From Sphaeroforma sirkka (Eukaryota > Opisthokonta > Ichthyosporea > Ichthyophonida), in the NCBI GenBank assembly GCA_001586965.3, contig LUCW03000378.1:33501-97500 (forward strand): a DNA stretch of 64,000 bases, written 5' to 3'. A program made the translations under genes and the position numbers. Under the pieces are notes generated by a model, which worked only from the letters and a program-made list of their open reading frames with translations, searched no databases and was not told the DNA's origin. Of the stretch, positions 39,977 through 53,000 are shown one piece after another (the first letter of the stretch is position 1; every line of letters starts with the position of its first letter).

Positions 39977-41008
39977 TTAAGATACGATATTGAAAACAGA
40001 GTCGTACGTCCCCTCAGGCTTCAACCGGTCCAGCAGGGGCTGTATACGCTCTGCCAGCTTCACTTTGCTAGCATCGTTCATCTGGAGCGTGGCCCAATAA
40101 TCTTTCAATTTCTGCGAGCGGTCCTTCCGTCTCAGCTCGTGAAAGACTGTTATGTCGTTGAAGATATGGCCTTTACGTGGGTTAAGGTCACACAACAGCA
40201 CATGGGAGTGTGTGTCTCCTCTAAAACTTTTCCAACACAACGCACAGAACTCGTTGTTCTCATGCGGACACGAGCCGCACGTCAAGGCGAAGCAGGCGTC
40301 AAAGGACTCGTCCAGCACATGTCCCATTTCCGGACATCGCAGAGGCAAGATCTCGTTGGCGATGTGGTTGAACTCGCGTTCTTCGGCAGCCTCGCGCTGC
40401 AGTTCCACCAGCACCTGCGCGCGGATTTCAGGTTTGTTGACCAGACACATGGCTTTGTCGAACATCGCCTTCGTCACATGCGGTGCATATGTCTTGGACT
40501 CCCACAGGTCGTCGCAGCCACTCGCCTGCATGATGCACGGCAGCAGTCCATTGTGGCGCGCGACATGGTTGGTGCTGTTCATGTCGAACGCCAAGGCCGA
40601 GTCCACACAGTCGTTGCACACCACGTGCCCGTTCTTGCACGTGAGACTGGCCGCCGCCGCATAGGTGCCCATACAAACCCCACACAGGCGCGCACTGTGC
40701 AGCTCACTGAAGATGGGCATCGCTAGCACATCCGTCAGCGTAGGACGCTCCGAGGCCTTATCAGCTGTCATTTGGTGGATCAGACTGTCAAAGCCGGCGT
40801 CGGTCACGGTGCTGTAGATACCCATGACACTCAGCTCATAGAACAGCTCGCGCAGAACAAGCCCCAGCGAGTACACGTCCGTGCTCTTCTCGAACTTGCT
40901 CATACTTTCCAAACGGATCTCGGGGGCCGCGTATTTCCGTGTGGTGCCCGCTGCCGATGTCATAGTGCTCTTGGCGTCGCGCACATTGTCGAAGTCACCC
41001 AGGAGCGC
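39977..41008 (-). CDS. Terminal exon: kinase C-lobe and RING/RBR-like domain
   Basis: Begins after TTTACTGTGCAG with ALLGDFDNVRD, the DFG-position motif as DFD, then GTTRKYAAPEIRLES (APE) and TDVYSLGLVLRELF. After the kinase come CGVCMGTYAAAASLTCKNGH and VVCNDCVD, a CX2C...CX3HX2CX2C RING-like set, then LPCIMQASGCDDLWE. The end has LRCPEMGHVLDESFDACFAL, TCGSCPHENNEFCALCWKSF and GDTHSHVLLCDLNP, resembling the IBR/RING2-type part of RBR ligases, including a candidate active cysteine. The exon ends with FNIVS-stop at 39977. E3 activity is inference. An open frame on the opposite strand here is a shadow. Confidence 0.85.
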   Translation of the reverse strand, partial: ALLGDFDNVRDAKSTMTSAAGTTRKYAAPEIRLESMSKFEKSTDVYSLGLVLRELFYELSVMGIYSTVTDAGFDSLIHQMTADKASERPTLTDVLAMPIFSELHSARLCGVCMGTYAAAASLTCKNGHVVCNDCVDSALAFDMNSTNHVARHNGLLPCIMQASGCDDLWESKTYAPHVTKAMFDKAMCLVNKPEIRAQVLVELQREAAEEREFNHIANEILPLRCPEMGHVLDESFDACFALTCGSCPHENNEFCALCWKSFRGDTHSHVLLCDLNPRKGHIFNDITVFHELRRKDRSQKLKDYWATLQMNDASKVKLAERIQPLLDRLKPEGTYDSVFNIVS

Positions 41009-44000
41009 CTGCACAGTAAAGTGAAGCAACGTTCAGATGTGGGTAAAGTATAAAATTTGATTTGAGCAAGCTCTTATGATAAATTGGCAGATCGCTGACA
41101 TCAAGCACGGAAAATAAACACCTCTGCCAATTACTTCAATTACTTCAATCAATCTGCCATATAACAGAGTACGCAGAAAGTATACATGGTGCACACGATG
41201 GGGTTGATGGTACTCTGTCTCAAACAACTTGAATCAATCGGCCTATGTGGCAGTGCATTGTACAATATAAGGCGGTGTGCCGTTGACAGTTGAAACCCAA
41301 AGATCTTTGACAACTGACCGAACGCAAAACATTCAGTCGCACTGAGCAGACGTGAGTCATGGCTAAAAACAAATACAGTGTTGTGATAAACAAAATTAAT
41401 ACAATATTAATACAAAATACCTCATGAGTGGACGTTATGAAAATGTTCTTGGGTTTGAGGTCACAATGCACAATGTCCAGTTCGTGCAGGCCATGGACCG
41501 CCGACGTGATCTGGTGGGCCATGCGCAGACACAGCGTAGGATCTCTTTGCGGGTGGGCGCTGATCCACGCGGACAGGTCGCCGTTCGCGTAGTACGGCAT
41601 GAGCACGCGGCCCCACTCGTTCTCTGTGAACACCCCCACCACGGGCACTATGTTGAGCACACCGCGCAACGCACTCAGCTTAGCACACGTCCGCAGGAAG
41701 TGCGAGCGATGCTCCGCCGACACGAGGTGGTAGGACTTGATCGCCACATCCTTCCCACTCGCATCTGTGCGCCACCACACATCCCGCCCACACCGTCCCG
41801 ACAGTTGTTCAACCGCCGGGTATTTGGCCACCGTCTCTCCCTTTCGCAGAAGCCCCAGCCCCGCAAGCTCCAGCTCGCCCACTGATGTAAACCATTCTAG
41901 CACACTGGGATGCTTGAGTAGCTCGGGGTAGTGGCGCTTGGCAAACGGCAGCCACGCCGCCACCTCTCGGTCAGCAGCCCTCTCGCGGGCCATGGTGTCG
42001 CGCTCCCACACTGCGCACCTTTGTCGCACCTCGGCTTCTTCGGTGCCTGTATCGGCCAAGTCGATCATAGCTTTCCACCTCTCGCGTTGCTTTGCTATAT
42101 TTTTGCCCTCTATAGGCTGGCTCTCCATCACCGACAAGTCAGGGGGCATCAACCCCTCAGTCAACTGGATAAGCTGCCTCCTCAGTTGGGCACACCTATC
42201 ATCCAAGTCATTGGCCTGATGGTAGTACGCGACAATAGCTTCCAATGCAGACTCCAGTGCACACAACACACCCACTAGTTCATGGGGTTCCGACAGCTTG
42301 TGCGCAGTTCTCTTTTGAAAGGCCATCTCTGCACTCAGACCAGATACGCACTTGTCCATGCACTTCCGCCTACTACTTGCGTTAGGTCCATTGTACCCAA
42401 ACTCCCGCAACAACGCACGCACGAGCGTGTCGCGCACATTGGCTATCGCAACATCGCACTTTGAACTGACAGCAGACACGTTACCAAGATCACTGGCGAA
42501 CTGCAAGACGTTACTCCTCGCATCCTTGCACAGTCTTTGGACATCCTCGAGATTCAACTCATCTGTCACATCCTCCAGTGGATCAGGTGAACGTGTTCGG
42601 AGCTCAGCAAGTATTTCGATTGCAGATACATCAATCTGACTACTTCGATGTTGGAGAGCTGTCGCGATCAGATCGATACACTCTCTCCGCATAGTGTTGC
42701 GTTGTGCGACAGTCTCATCCTGCACACTCTCCGCCTCACGAATCTGTGTTTGAAGTGCGTTGAAGGTTTCTAGCGCCTCTTCCGCCCTCTCGATCTCACC
42801 ACCCATGTCCTCGGCTGCTGAGCCATTCTCCATGCCACCTAACACCGCACAGCACCGCGTCATCAGGTCAGTGGCCTGCTGTCGTGCCTGTCGCACGTGT
42901 GTGGTGTGTTGATAGCAGGCATCGGCGTCGGCGATGAACTGCACGAGTGTCTGTCCGTCACCAGTGGGCAGTGCAACGCTCGCAGCTTGCTGCGCCAACG
43001 CTGCAGTGTCCGCCCGCGCTTGCTGGATACACGGGGCAAATCTGTTCAGAGACTCTAGGCACTGAGTGATCAGGTGACAATGGGTGAACCAGTATAGACG
43101 GAGATGAGTAAGTATGCAGTGGATCATATTTGTGCGCACACTCAAATCTGCAAAGGGCGGTTTAATTTGGTTGAACAGTCAATGTAGATTGCTTCAAAAT
43201 TGATACACAGTATACAGATAATATAGCCAAGTGCGAGTAAATACGTGACGACACCTTCGCATCCTGCAGACAAAAGCCTGCACAGATGTAGTGCAAGAGA
43301 TTGGTACGGAGAGTAATAACAAATGTATTACTGGATGAAATTGACAACACCGCGACAACGCGGCACACAACGAACAGGTTGACCATGACCAATTTACGAA
43401 CGCACAATAAGAACGACACGCGAGACGTCCAACACAACCATCATAGACAATACTACCGCATTCATGCTAAACTAGCACTCACAGCCTTTGAAGAGTGTGG
43501 TAGTCACATCTTAGTAGCAATACGTGGCTCAAGAGTGTTCAACTGTTCAATGTTTTACTACGACCTCATCACACAGTATACGAAAAACCTTAACTGTCTC
43601 ATAGCTAGATAGCTGCTTACAATGGCAAAACTATAAAAATAGAATTGTATATTGCTGCAATTGGTGTATGATACACCTCCCATGAGCACTCAATACAGTA
43701 TATGTTTCATAAGCACAGTGACAGTCACCGTTGAATGGGGCTCCCCTGCAGCCATACGCGATCCTTTTGCGTAGGTGCAATGAATTCTAACAACCACATA
43801 TAAAATCCATCAGGTTGTAGAAACAAATTTGAATGTCAAAAATAATAAAGACGGCAAGGGTTCACGGTAATATACCAATTTGGCTTCGGAACACTGAATA
43901 ACTCAACTACAACTATATCTGCTTAGTAGTATAGAGCATAACGCTTCAACGTACACAGTTTGCGACGACAGATTAGCAGAACGGGAGGTTTACTCCATTG

Positions 44001-47000
44001 CGGTATTGCGGGACCCAAACAATCACATTTATGTCCTATCAGTGGCGTTCAACACAATTGCAATGTACGTGGCGGACATATTAGGCATACACATTACATA
44101 TGTGTCACAAATGACCACATCCTATATTTTCCTGTCGCAGTCGCATCAGACGGAAAGACTCGATATATAGAGAAACGACTGCCTCAGCGAGGAGATCCCA
44201 ATGTGATAATACCTGCGCTTGTCGGTCCGCTTTCTGCTGAATCGCTTCCCGTAAAAATTGTTTCATCTCATCATTACTTAAATCCAGTGGAGTGTCTCCA
44301 TTCTGTTGATAATACATGAGTGATAACCCAAACGGTCAGACTAGCAGAAACAGTAATTTACACGCTGGCAAACTATAAGATCAATACTCTATCCATTATA
44401 CTTTATTTGCAAGTCAGACATTTCCATTTGAATACCGGAATGAACCCAGCAGCTCCTGGGCATGGAAGAACGACCCACGATAATCAGCAGCAAGTACTGT
44501 AGTCGCAACGCAAATAAGAAAGCCGGCAAGTTGCCAGTAAACAATGGTGCAACACATTTCGCATTGTATTGTGAATAAAACATGAGCAATTTTGCGTATC
44601 TGTTCACAGGTACTCTAAAACCATGTACCCACACATACACAAACCCACGAGATACCATTCGCTGCACACAACTATGAGCATGACCCATTAAACAATGCAC
44701 ACGGCGTGTGAGGTGCTTCTAAACTGCCTACATACGAAATCTTCGGCCTCCACGTTGGCATGCCATTCAAACAGCAGCTGCACCACTTCTTTGCGCCTAT
44801 TTTTACAAGCGAAGTGCAGTGGCGTCTCCCCATCCTGACGAAGTGGAGAAACAAACAGTCGTGCACTGTGAGGAATACATCACTGCTGCTACGTATCCAG
44901 TTGTGCACACACCACAACTCCCGCCATAGCTACAGATATTACGATACAGCTAGTATAACTTAATAGTACGGGATATACAGCCAGAAACTCTGATGCAATA
45001 TATCAGTTTTGGTTTATAGCTCTCAACTGCGCCGCAATCCACAATTTCATTCACGGCCACACTAACAATTGTACGTGAAATTCGTAGAAACAAAATTGGA
45101 ACAGAGGTCGATATCATTCTAAAACCTGGAATGATCACGGTGCCAACAGTACACACTGTAGTGGTATAGTTGACCCAGCCTCTATATATGTATCAAACTA
45201 AAACATACACCTACAATACAAACACTGAACTTTGATGTCCGTAGCTGCTCAAGGCCACAACGCAAACAGCGCAGAGTGCACACTGTGCATTTGTGACCAG
45301 AAGACAACTATGTATCCCATGTCAAGACGAAACATATGCGACAAACAATGAGTGCACCAGGTGAGCTTTGCTTTTCAGGTTTTAGGATTTAGGGTTTTTA
45401 GATATATAACTCCTCCCCAAAAAATCCCTAAAATCATACAGTAGACCTGTGACATATGGCCATTGATATTGGAACAAAAATGCAAAACAGGACAGAAATA
45501 CACGACTAAAAATCCATGATCCATCTACTACAGACATGTGGGTGTACTGACGGTCTGTTCTGTGCTCTATCAATAGAATCAGTTTACGAGTTGGTTCATG
45601 GTGTTCAGTGCTATCACGAGGCTGATTCATTGCGCGCCGAAAGTGAAACGCATTCACAAATAAATAGTGAATACAACTACTACACAACACCACTTGCAAC
45701 GCCATACTGACTTTATCTCAGTGTACCAATGAGGCCACTGGAAGCAAAAACGATCAAACAAAGCAACAAACTAAATATCAACCATAAACCGAACGAACAA
45801 AGCGACACACAAACGAACGGACGAACAAACACACCAACAAACAAATTAACATGCAAACGACCAAATACTGCAACCCGTGTATTCAATGTACATTACTGTC
45901 ACAGACCACCGCACTAACGGAAATATTACAATACGGTTTCGATAATGAACCAGCTAGGAAGTGCATATTTTGAATCGTATTATCTTTACAAATACACACA
46001 AAACTGACGGGGTGTGTATAATAATTAGTTAGCAATCGAGTATAGTATTCTCACATCAATCGTCATTGAAAAATGTGAATTTCAGACTCCTTTAAAACAA
46101 CAGCCGACTTTGTCTGAACTATCAGTTTCAACATTGGCGTGCGTTGATACATACGTACAGGGAGTACAAGTGTGCTATTGTCAATTTCTATACTTAAACT
46201 ACATAAAACAAGCACACGACACTTCTCACCGTCCAAGTAGTATAATCTCAACTTAGTGTTACTGCCGACAAGCTAGACACACACGATAATCGGGACAGGT
46301 TAAAATTTATATACACAGGTTGCGCAGCAGTGGAGAAAATAAAAAAAATCTAATGCCAACAAACAAACAACAAACATTAGTTAAAAAAACAACCGAATGA
46401 ATACAAAAACAACTAAATAAAATACGAACACCTGAACGAACACACCGACAACAAAACAAACAAAACAAAACCACTGACAAACAAGCCAACCTATTAACGA
46501 ACAAATGATATAGCTCATATACCACATGTAAGCACGTACTGCATATCTATCAGAAACACGAATCATATTGGGCTTTTTGTTATATTAACCTCCAAAAGAT
46601 GTGCCACTATGTAAGTACACTTTGAATACCAGATGGACTGTAGACACATCCATATCGACAGAGATTTAAACCAGACACATAAATCGTTCGCAGAATTGAC
46701 TCAGGCGTAGCGCCTCAGATCATAATGAACGTCATTCTCTCACACACGTGAACATCTGCAATGTAAACTATCGTGACAGACTGTATCGTCACGAAAACGA
46801 CATCAACCATGTTATATACGTAGGTACCAAATTACGTGCAACCTACACACGGTTCTATCTGAATCGAGATATATGAAACAAAACAACCCAATCACTTGCT
46901 GCTACACTCTTACCGAGTATACTAACTACATCATGGCGTAGCTTCAAGTACAGAAACAATAATCTTTGCGGCAGTGCACACAGGAGAAATCAATAACTCG

Positions 47001-50000
47001 CATATTAAACATGGAGAAAACGCCAGCGACACTTACATGTCTGAAGTATACCAAGAACGACAAATTCACCATGGAATATCGATTAACAATTTGCATCAAC
47101 GACTCCAAACTCAGAACATGTAACCACACGTATATACACCAACGAGATACGACTCGCTGCGAAAACTCTGACCATGACCCAAAACACCATGCTCACAATG
47201 TGTGTGGTGATTCATAACCTTTTACATACGTTGTCTTTGGCCTCCACGTTGGCATCCCTCGTCAACAGCAGTTGCACCACTTCTTTGTGGCCATTTTGAC
47301 AAGCCTGGTGCAGTGGCGTCCTCCCATTCTGACAGGGTGAAGAAACAACCAGTTGTGCACTGTGAGAACCACATCACTGCTGCTATGTATGCATTTGTGC
47401 ACCCACCACGACACCCGCCATCGCAACAGACACGATACAGCTAGTATAACATAAATAGTGATACAGACCCGTCACTTTGCTACAACATATCAGTATTGGT
47501 CTACAGTACAAACCTAACCGCAGAGCATAATATAGACTATGTTTTCGCAGGCAAATGCTTAAAAACTGAATGTTAGCCAACCTCACACAGTTGTATACTC
47601 TACTGAATGGAGAAACCAGGTCAGTATGACACAACAATAAGCGAACAAACGACAAAGGTGCACTGAGCCTTCTAGTTGGCACTGCGAGATGAGCTCATTG
47701 TAATACACTGCTACTGATGCAACGCAATACCATCCAGTGTCAAGCATGCGCAACGCAACAATTTATTCATATAACGCGCAAGAGCTATCTCTATGTACGA
47801 AACATAGCCACATCAATAGAGAACCATGCAAGTGATATACAAGAAAACCAGCAAACAACAAACCTCAATCAATAAACAAAAGAACAAACTAACGAACAAA
47901 CAAACGAATGAATAAACAAGCGAACATGCAAACAAACTAACGCACGAATAACCGAACAAAAACTCCCTCCAACAAACAATAAAACCTACCACCCCGCTGG
48001 TATACGAGAAATTTAAAAAATTAAGAAATATGATGCAGCTCGTATACTATGTAAATATGTACTACAATTTAACGGTAACGCGGTTGTAATTGGGCTATTT
48101 GTTATCCTGACCTCATTATATGGCTCACTGTATAGTGTACATACACTATCGACTTAACCACACCAGAGAGTTTGTAGAATTAACCCAGGCGTGACAGGTC
48201 ACATCGTAGTAAACCTCCCTCTCATATCAATATCAGCATTGTACACCATCATGACAAATAGATCCATCATATAAACGACACGACCTTTCTGTGGGACGCA
48301 TTAAGTCTCAAAAACATACCCATGTGTTTGAAATGGATCTTACAGTCAGACGTATCTTATCAAATGTTGCTGCAACTCTAAGAATATGTGCAATACAACT
48401 CTGATCCTAAACCCTAAACCTTGCGACAGGATATATATAGTCAATCAACAAATAGTCCATAAACGACGCGAAAATCGCCTGCGACACGCACATGACTGCA
48501 GAATATCTGAAGTTAAGAAAATCACGGACCTTCCTTGATGACTTGCAACATCATGTACCCAAACGCATGCACACTCACGACGACTGACAAACAAGGCAAT
48601 GACTTATAGAACCATGCACACAGTGTGTGCGGTGCTTCACAACCTCTTACATACTTTGGGTTTGGCCTCCGCGTCGGCATCCCTATTCAGCAGCTGCTGC
48701 GCCACTTCTTTGTGGCCTTTAAAACAACCCCAAAACAGTGGCGTGTACCCGAACTGACGGAGTGAAGAAACAAACAGTCGTGCACTGTGAGAACCACATC
48801 ACTGCTGTTATGTTTGCATTCGTGTAGCCACCACAAAACCCGCCATCACAACAGACAATATGATACAGCTAGTATAACATAAATAGCGCGTGATATACAT
48901 ACAACTTTGCTAAAAATATCAGTATTGGTCTATAGCACACACCTAGTCACAGAGCGTCATTTAGACTATCTTCCCGCAGCCAAATGCTTAAAAACTGAAT
49001 GTTAGCGAACCTCGCATAATTGTTTACTGAAGTGGGTCGTGTACATATAAATAAACCGCGGAGACGTAAACCTGGTATCCCCTGTTTGTTCACAATGTGT
49101 GATTCGAGCACAAAAGTACAGCTGCACTCCTTGACAACTCATCAGACTATTGCAATGCAATGACCATATGACTACTTATGGATACAACGAATGTTGACAC
49201 GCAATAGAAAAACATGATTAGTCTCTTGCAAAGAAACATTCAACTGCATACACAAGTCAGCGCACATTTCAAATTGGTACTGTTCAATGTGCTCAATTAA
49301 CAAACCACAAACAATATCACACACGGACATCCAGAATAACACATACAGAATACAGAACTTCTCCAAATAGTACTAAAGGCAGGCTGCACAGCTGTATCAA
49401 TCAAAAGCCATGCACGTGGTAGGCAAACAAAGAACGACAAAAATCGACATATCGACGAACAAAAACAAATACATATAAACAAACACACAACAAACGACGA
49501 TCAACATTAAAACAAATGAACAAACAAACGAACAAATGAATGTACAAACAAAAAACAATTACACAAACAACTAACTGAGCGACCACACTGACAAATGAAC
49601 AAAATGAATACAAAACCACAGATAAACACGAAAACTTACTAACGCGCAAATAGGTCAGTTCATTTACCATGTAAATTCGTGCTGCAATACTTATCGTTAA
49701 CGCAAGTGTACACAAGATTTTTGTCATATCGACCTTCAGCGCCCTTTAATTACCGTGTAGACTCATCGGAAGAGATTTAAACCCGATACACGACGAGTTT
49801 GAGGCATTGACTCAAGCATGACAGCTCAGATCACCGTGGACGTCTCAAACATGTGAACATCAGTATTTCACACCATCATAACATTTAGAACCATCATGCA
49901 AATGATACAACCTTTATGTGGGACGCATATTCCCAGAGAAGTCTAGCACACTCACACTCGAATTTAAACTAGATATTAAAGACAGACATCTCTCAAAAAG

Positions 50001-53000
50001 ATGTGCCATATAACTTTGGTTTCAAAAAAAGTACAGAAACGAACAAGCCTTGCATCACGAAACATAAAGTCAATCAACAAACCAAGTAATAATAATAAAA
50101 CGCAAAAAATTGACTGCGATACGAGCATGAGTGCAGAATACCCGAAGTTAAGAAAATCATGGACCTTGGACAATAACTTGCAACATCATGTACCTAAACG
50201 TATGCACACTCACGAGAAATGACAAATCAGACAATGACTCATAGAACCATGCACACAATGTGTGTGTGGTGCTTTATAACCTCTTACATACGTTGTCTTT
50301 GGCCTCCACGTTGGCATCCCTCGTCAACAGCAGTTGCACCACTTCTTTGTGGCCATTTTGACAAGCCTGGTGCAGTGGCGTCCTCCCATTCTGACAGGGT
50401 GAAGAAACAACCAGTTGTGCACTGTGAGAGAACCACATCACTGCTGCTATGTATGCATTTGTGCACCCACCACGACACCCGCCATCGCAACAGACACGAT
50501 ACAGCTAGTATAACATAAATAGTGATACAGACCCGTCACTTTGCTACAACATATCAGTATTAGTCTACAGTACAAACCTAACCGCAGAGCATAATATAGA
50601 CTAAGTTTTCGCAGGCAAATGCTTAAAAACTGAATGTTAGCCAACCTCACATAGTTGTATACTCTACTGAATGGAGAAACCAGGTCAGTATGACACAACA
50701 ATAAGCGAACAAACGACAAAGGTGCACTGAGCCTTCTAGTTGGCACTGCGAGATGAGCTCATTGTAATACACTGCTACTGATGCAACGCAATACCATCCA
50801 GTGTCAAGCATGCGCAACGCAACAATTTATTCATATAACGCGCAAGAGCTATCTCTATGTACGAAACATAGCCAAATCAATAGAGAACCATGCAAGTGAT
50901 ATACAAGAAAACCAGCAAACAACAAACCTCAATCAATAAACAAAAGAACAAACTAACGAACAAACAAACGAATGAATAAACAAGCGAACATGCAAACAAA
51001 CTAACGCACGAATAACCGAACAAAAACTCCCTCCAACAAACAATAAAACCTACCACCCCGCTGGTATACGAGAAATTAAAAAAAAAATTAAGAAATATGA
51101 TGCAGCTCGTATACTATGTAAATATGTACTACAATTTAACGGTAACGCGGTTGTAATTGGGCTATTTGTTATCCTGACCTCATTATATGGCTCACTGTAT
51201 AGTGTACATACACTATCGACTTAACCACACCAGAGAGTTTGTAGAATTAACCCAGGCGTGACAGGTCACATCGTAGTAAACCTCCCTCTCATATCAATAT
51301 CAGCATTGTACACCATCATGACAAATAGATCCATCATATAAACGACACGACCTTTCTGTGGGACGCATTAAGTCTCAAAAACATACCCATGTGTTTGAAA
51401 TGGATCTTACAGTCAGACGTATCTTATCAAATGTTGCTGCAACTCTAAGAATATGTGCAATACAACTTTGATCATAAACCCTAAACCTTGCGACAGGATA
51501 TATATAGTCAATCAACAAATAGTCCATAAACGACGCGAAAATCGCCTGCGACACGCACATGACTGCAGAATATCTGAAGTTAAGAGAATCACGGACCTTC
51601 CTTGATGACTTGCAACATCATGCACCCAAACGTATGCACACTCATTAGAAATGACAAATCAGACAATGACTCATAAAATCATACACACAGTGTGTGCGGT
51701 GCTTCACAACCTCTTACATACGTTGTCTTTGGCATCCACGTTGGCATCCCTCACCAACAGCATCTGCGCCACTTCTTTGTGGCCATTTTGACAGGCCAAG
51801 TGCAGTGGCGTCCTCCCATTCTGACAGATTGAAGAAACAAACAGTTGTGCACTGTGAGTACCACATCACTGCTGCTATGTATTCAGTTGAGCACTCACCA
51901 CAATACCCGCCATCGCAACAGACAATACGATACAGCTAGTATAACATAAATAGTGATACAGACCCGTCACTTTGCTAGAAGTCTCAAAAACATGCCCCAT
52001 GTATTTAAAATGAATTTACCAGTCAGACGTATCTTATCAAATTGTTGCTACAACTCTAAGAAGATGTGCAATATAACTCTTAATGTACTCAGAAATTTTG
52101 TCATATCGACCTTCAGCGCTCTTTAATTACCGTGTAGACTCATCGGAAGAGATTTAAACCAGATACATGACGAGTTCGAGGCATTGACTCAAGCGTGACA
52201 GCTCAGATCACCGTGGACGTCTCAAACATGTGAACATCAGCATTTCACACCATCATAACATTTAGAACCATCATGCAAATGATACAACCTTTATGTGGGA
52301 CGCATATTCCCAGAGAAGTCTAGCACACTCACACTCGAATTTAAACTAGATATAGACATCTCTCAAAAAGATGTGCCATATAACTTTGGTTTCAAAAAAA
52401 GTACAGAAACGAACAAGCCTTGCATCACGAAACATAAAGTCAATCAACAAACCAAGTAATAATAATAAAACGCAAAAATTGACTGCGATACGAGCATGAG
52501 TGCAGAATACCCGAAGTTAAGAAAATCATGGACCTTGGACAATAACTTGCAACATCATGTACCTAAACGTATGCACACTCACGAGAAATGACAAATCAGA
52601 CAATGACTCATAGAACCATGCACACAATGTGTGTGTGGTGCTTCATAACCTTTTACATACTTTGGTTTTGGCCTCCACGTCGATATCACACACCAACAGC
52701 AGCTGCACCACTTCTGTGTCGCCATTCTCACAAGCCTGGTGCAGTGGCGTCCTCCCATTCTGACGGATTGAAGAAACAAACAGTTGTGCACTATAAGAAC
52801 CACATCACTGCTGCTATGTATGCATTTGTGCACCCACCACGCAGTGACGTCCTCCCATTCTGACGGATTGAAGAAACAAACAGTTGTGCACCCGCCACAA
52901 CATACGCTTTCTAAACTCAACCCCTAAAACCCTATAACGCTACAACTCTAAGAAGACGTGCATTATAACTCTGATCTTAAACACTAAATATTGCCACAGG

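Noticed and set aside
39794-40726. 310-residue plus-strand open frame
   Set aside because: It is antisense to the terminal exon of the kinase/RING gene, which has clear domain motifs; the plus frame has none. Only the first part (to about 39970) could belong to the upstream gene.
46307-46525. Phe/Val/Cys-rich minus-strand frames in ankyrin introns, seemingly membrane proteins
   Set aside because: They come from CAAA-type simple repeats read on the other strand. The same occurs at 49297-49727, 55698-55974, 58192-58413 and 60858-61110.
50219-50518. Plus-strand frames over ankyrin exons (for example 99 residues here, 81 at 51694, 91 at 52588)
   Set aside because: Antisense of the ankyrin exons, whose 33-residue repeats and splice sites fit the minus strand.
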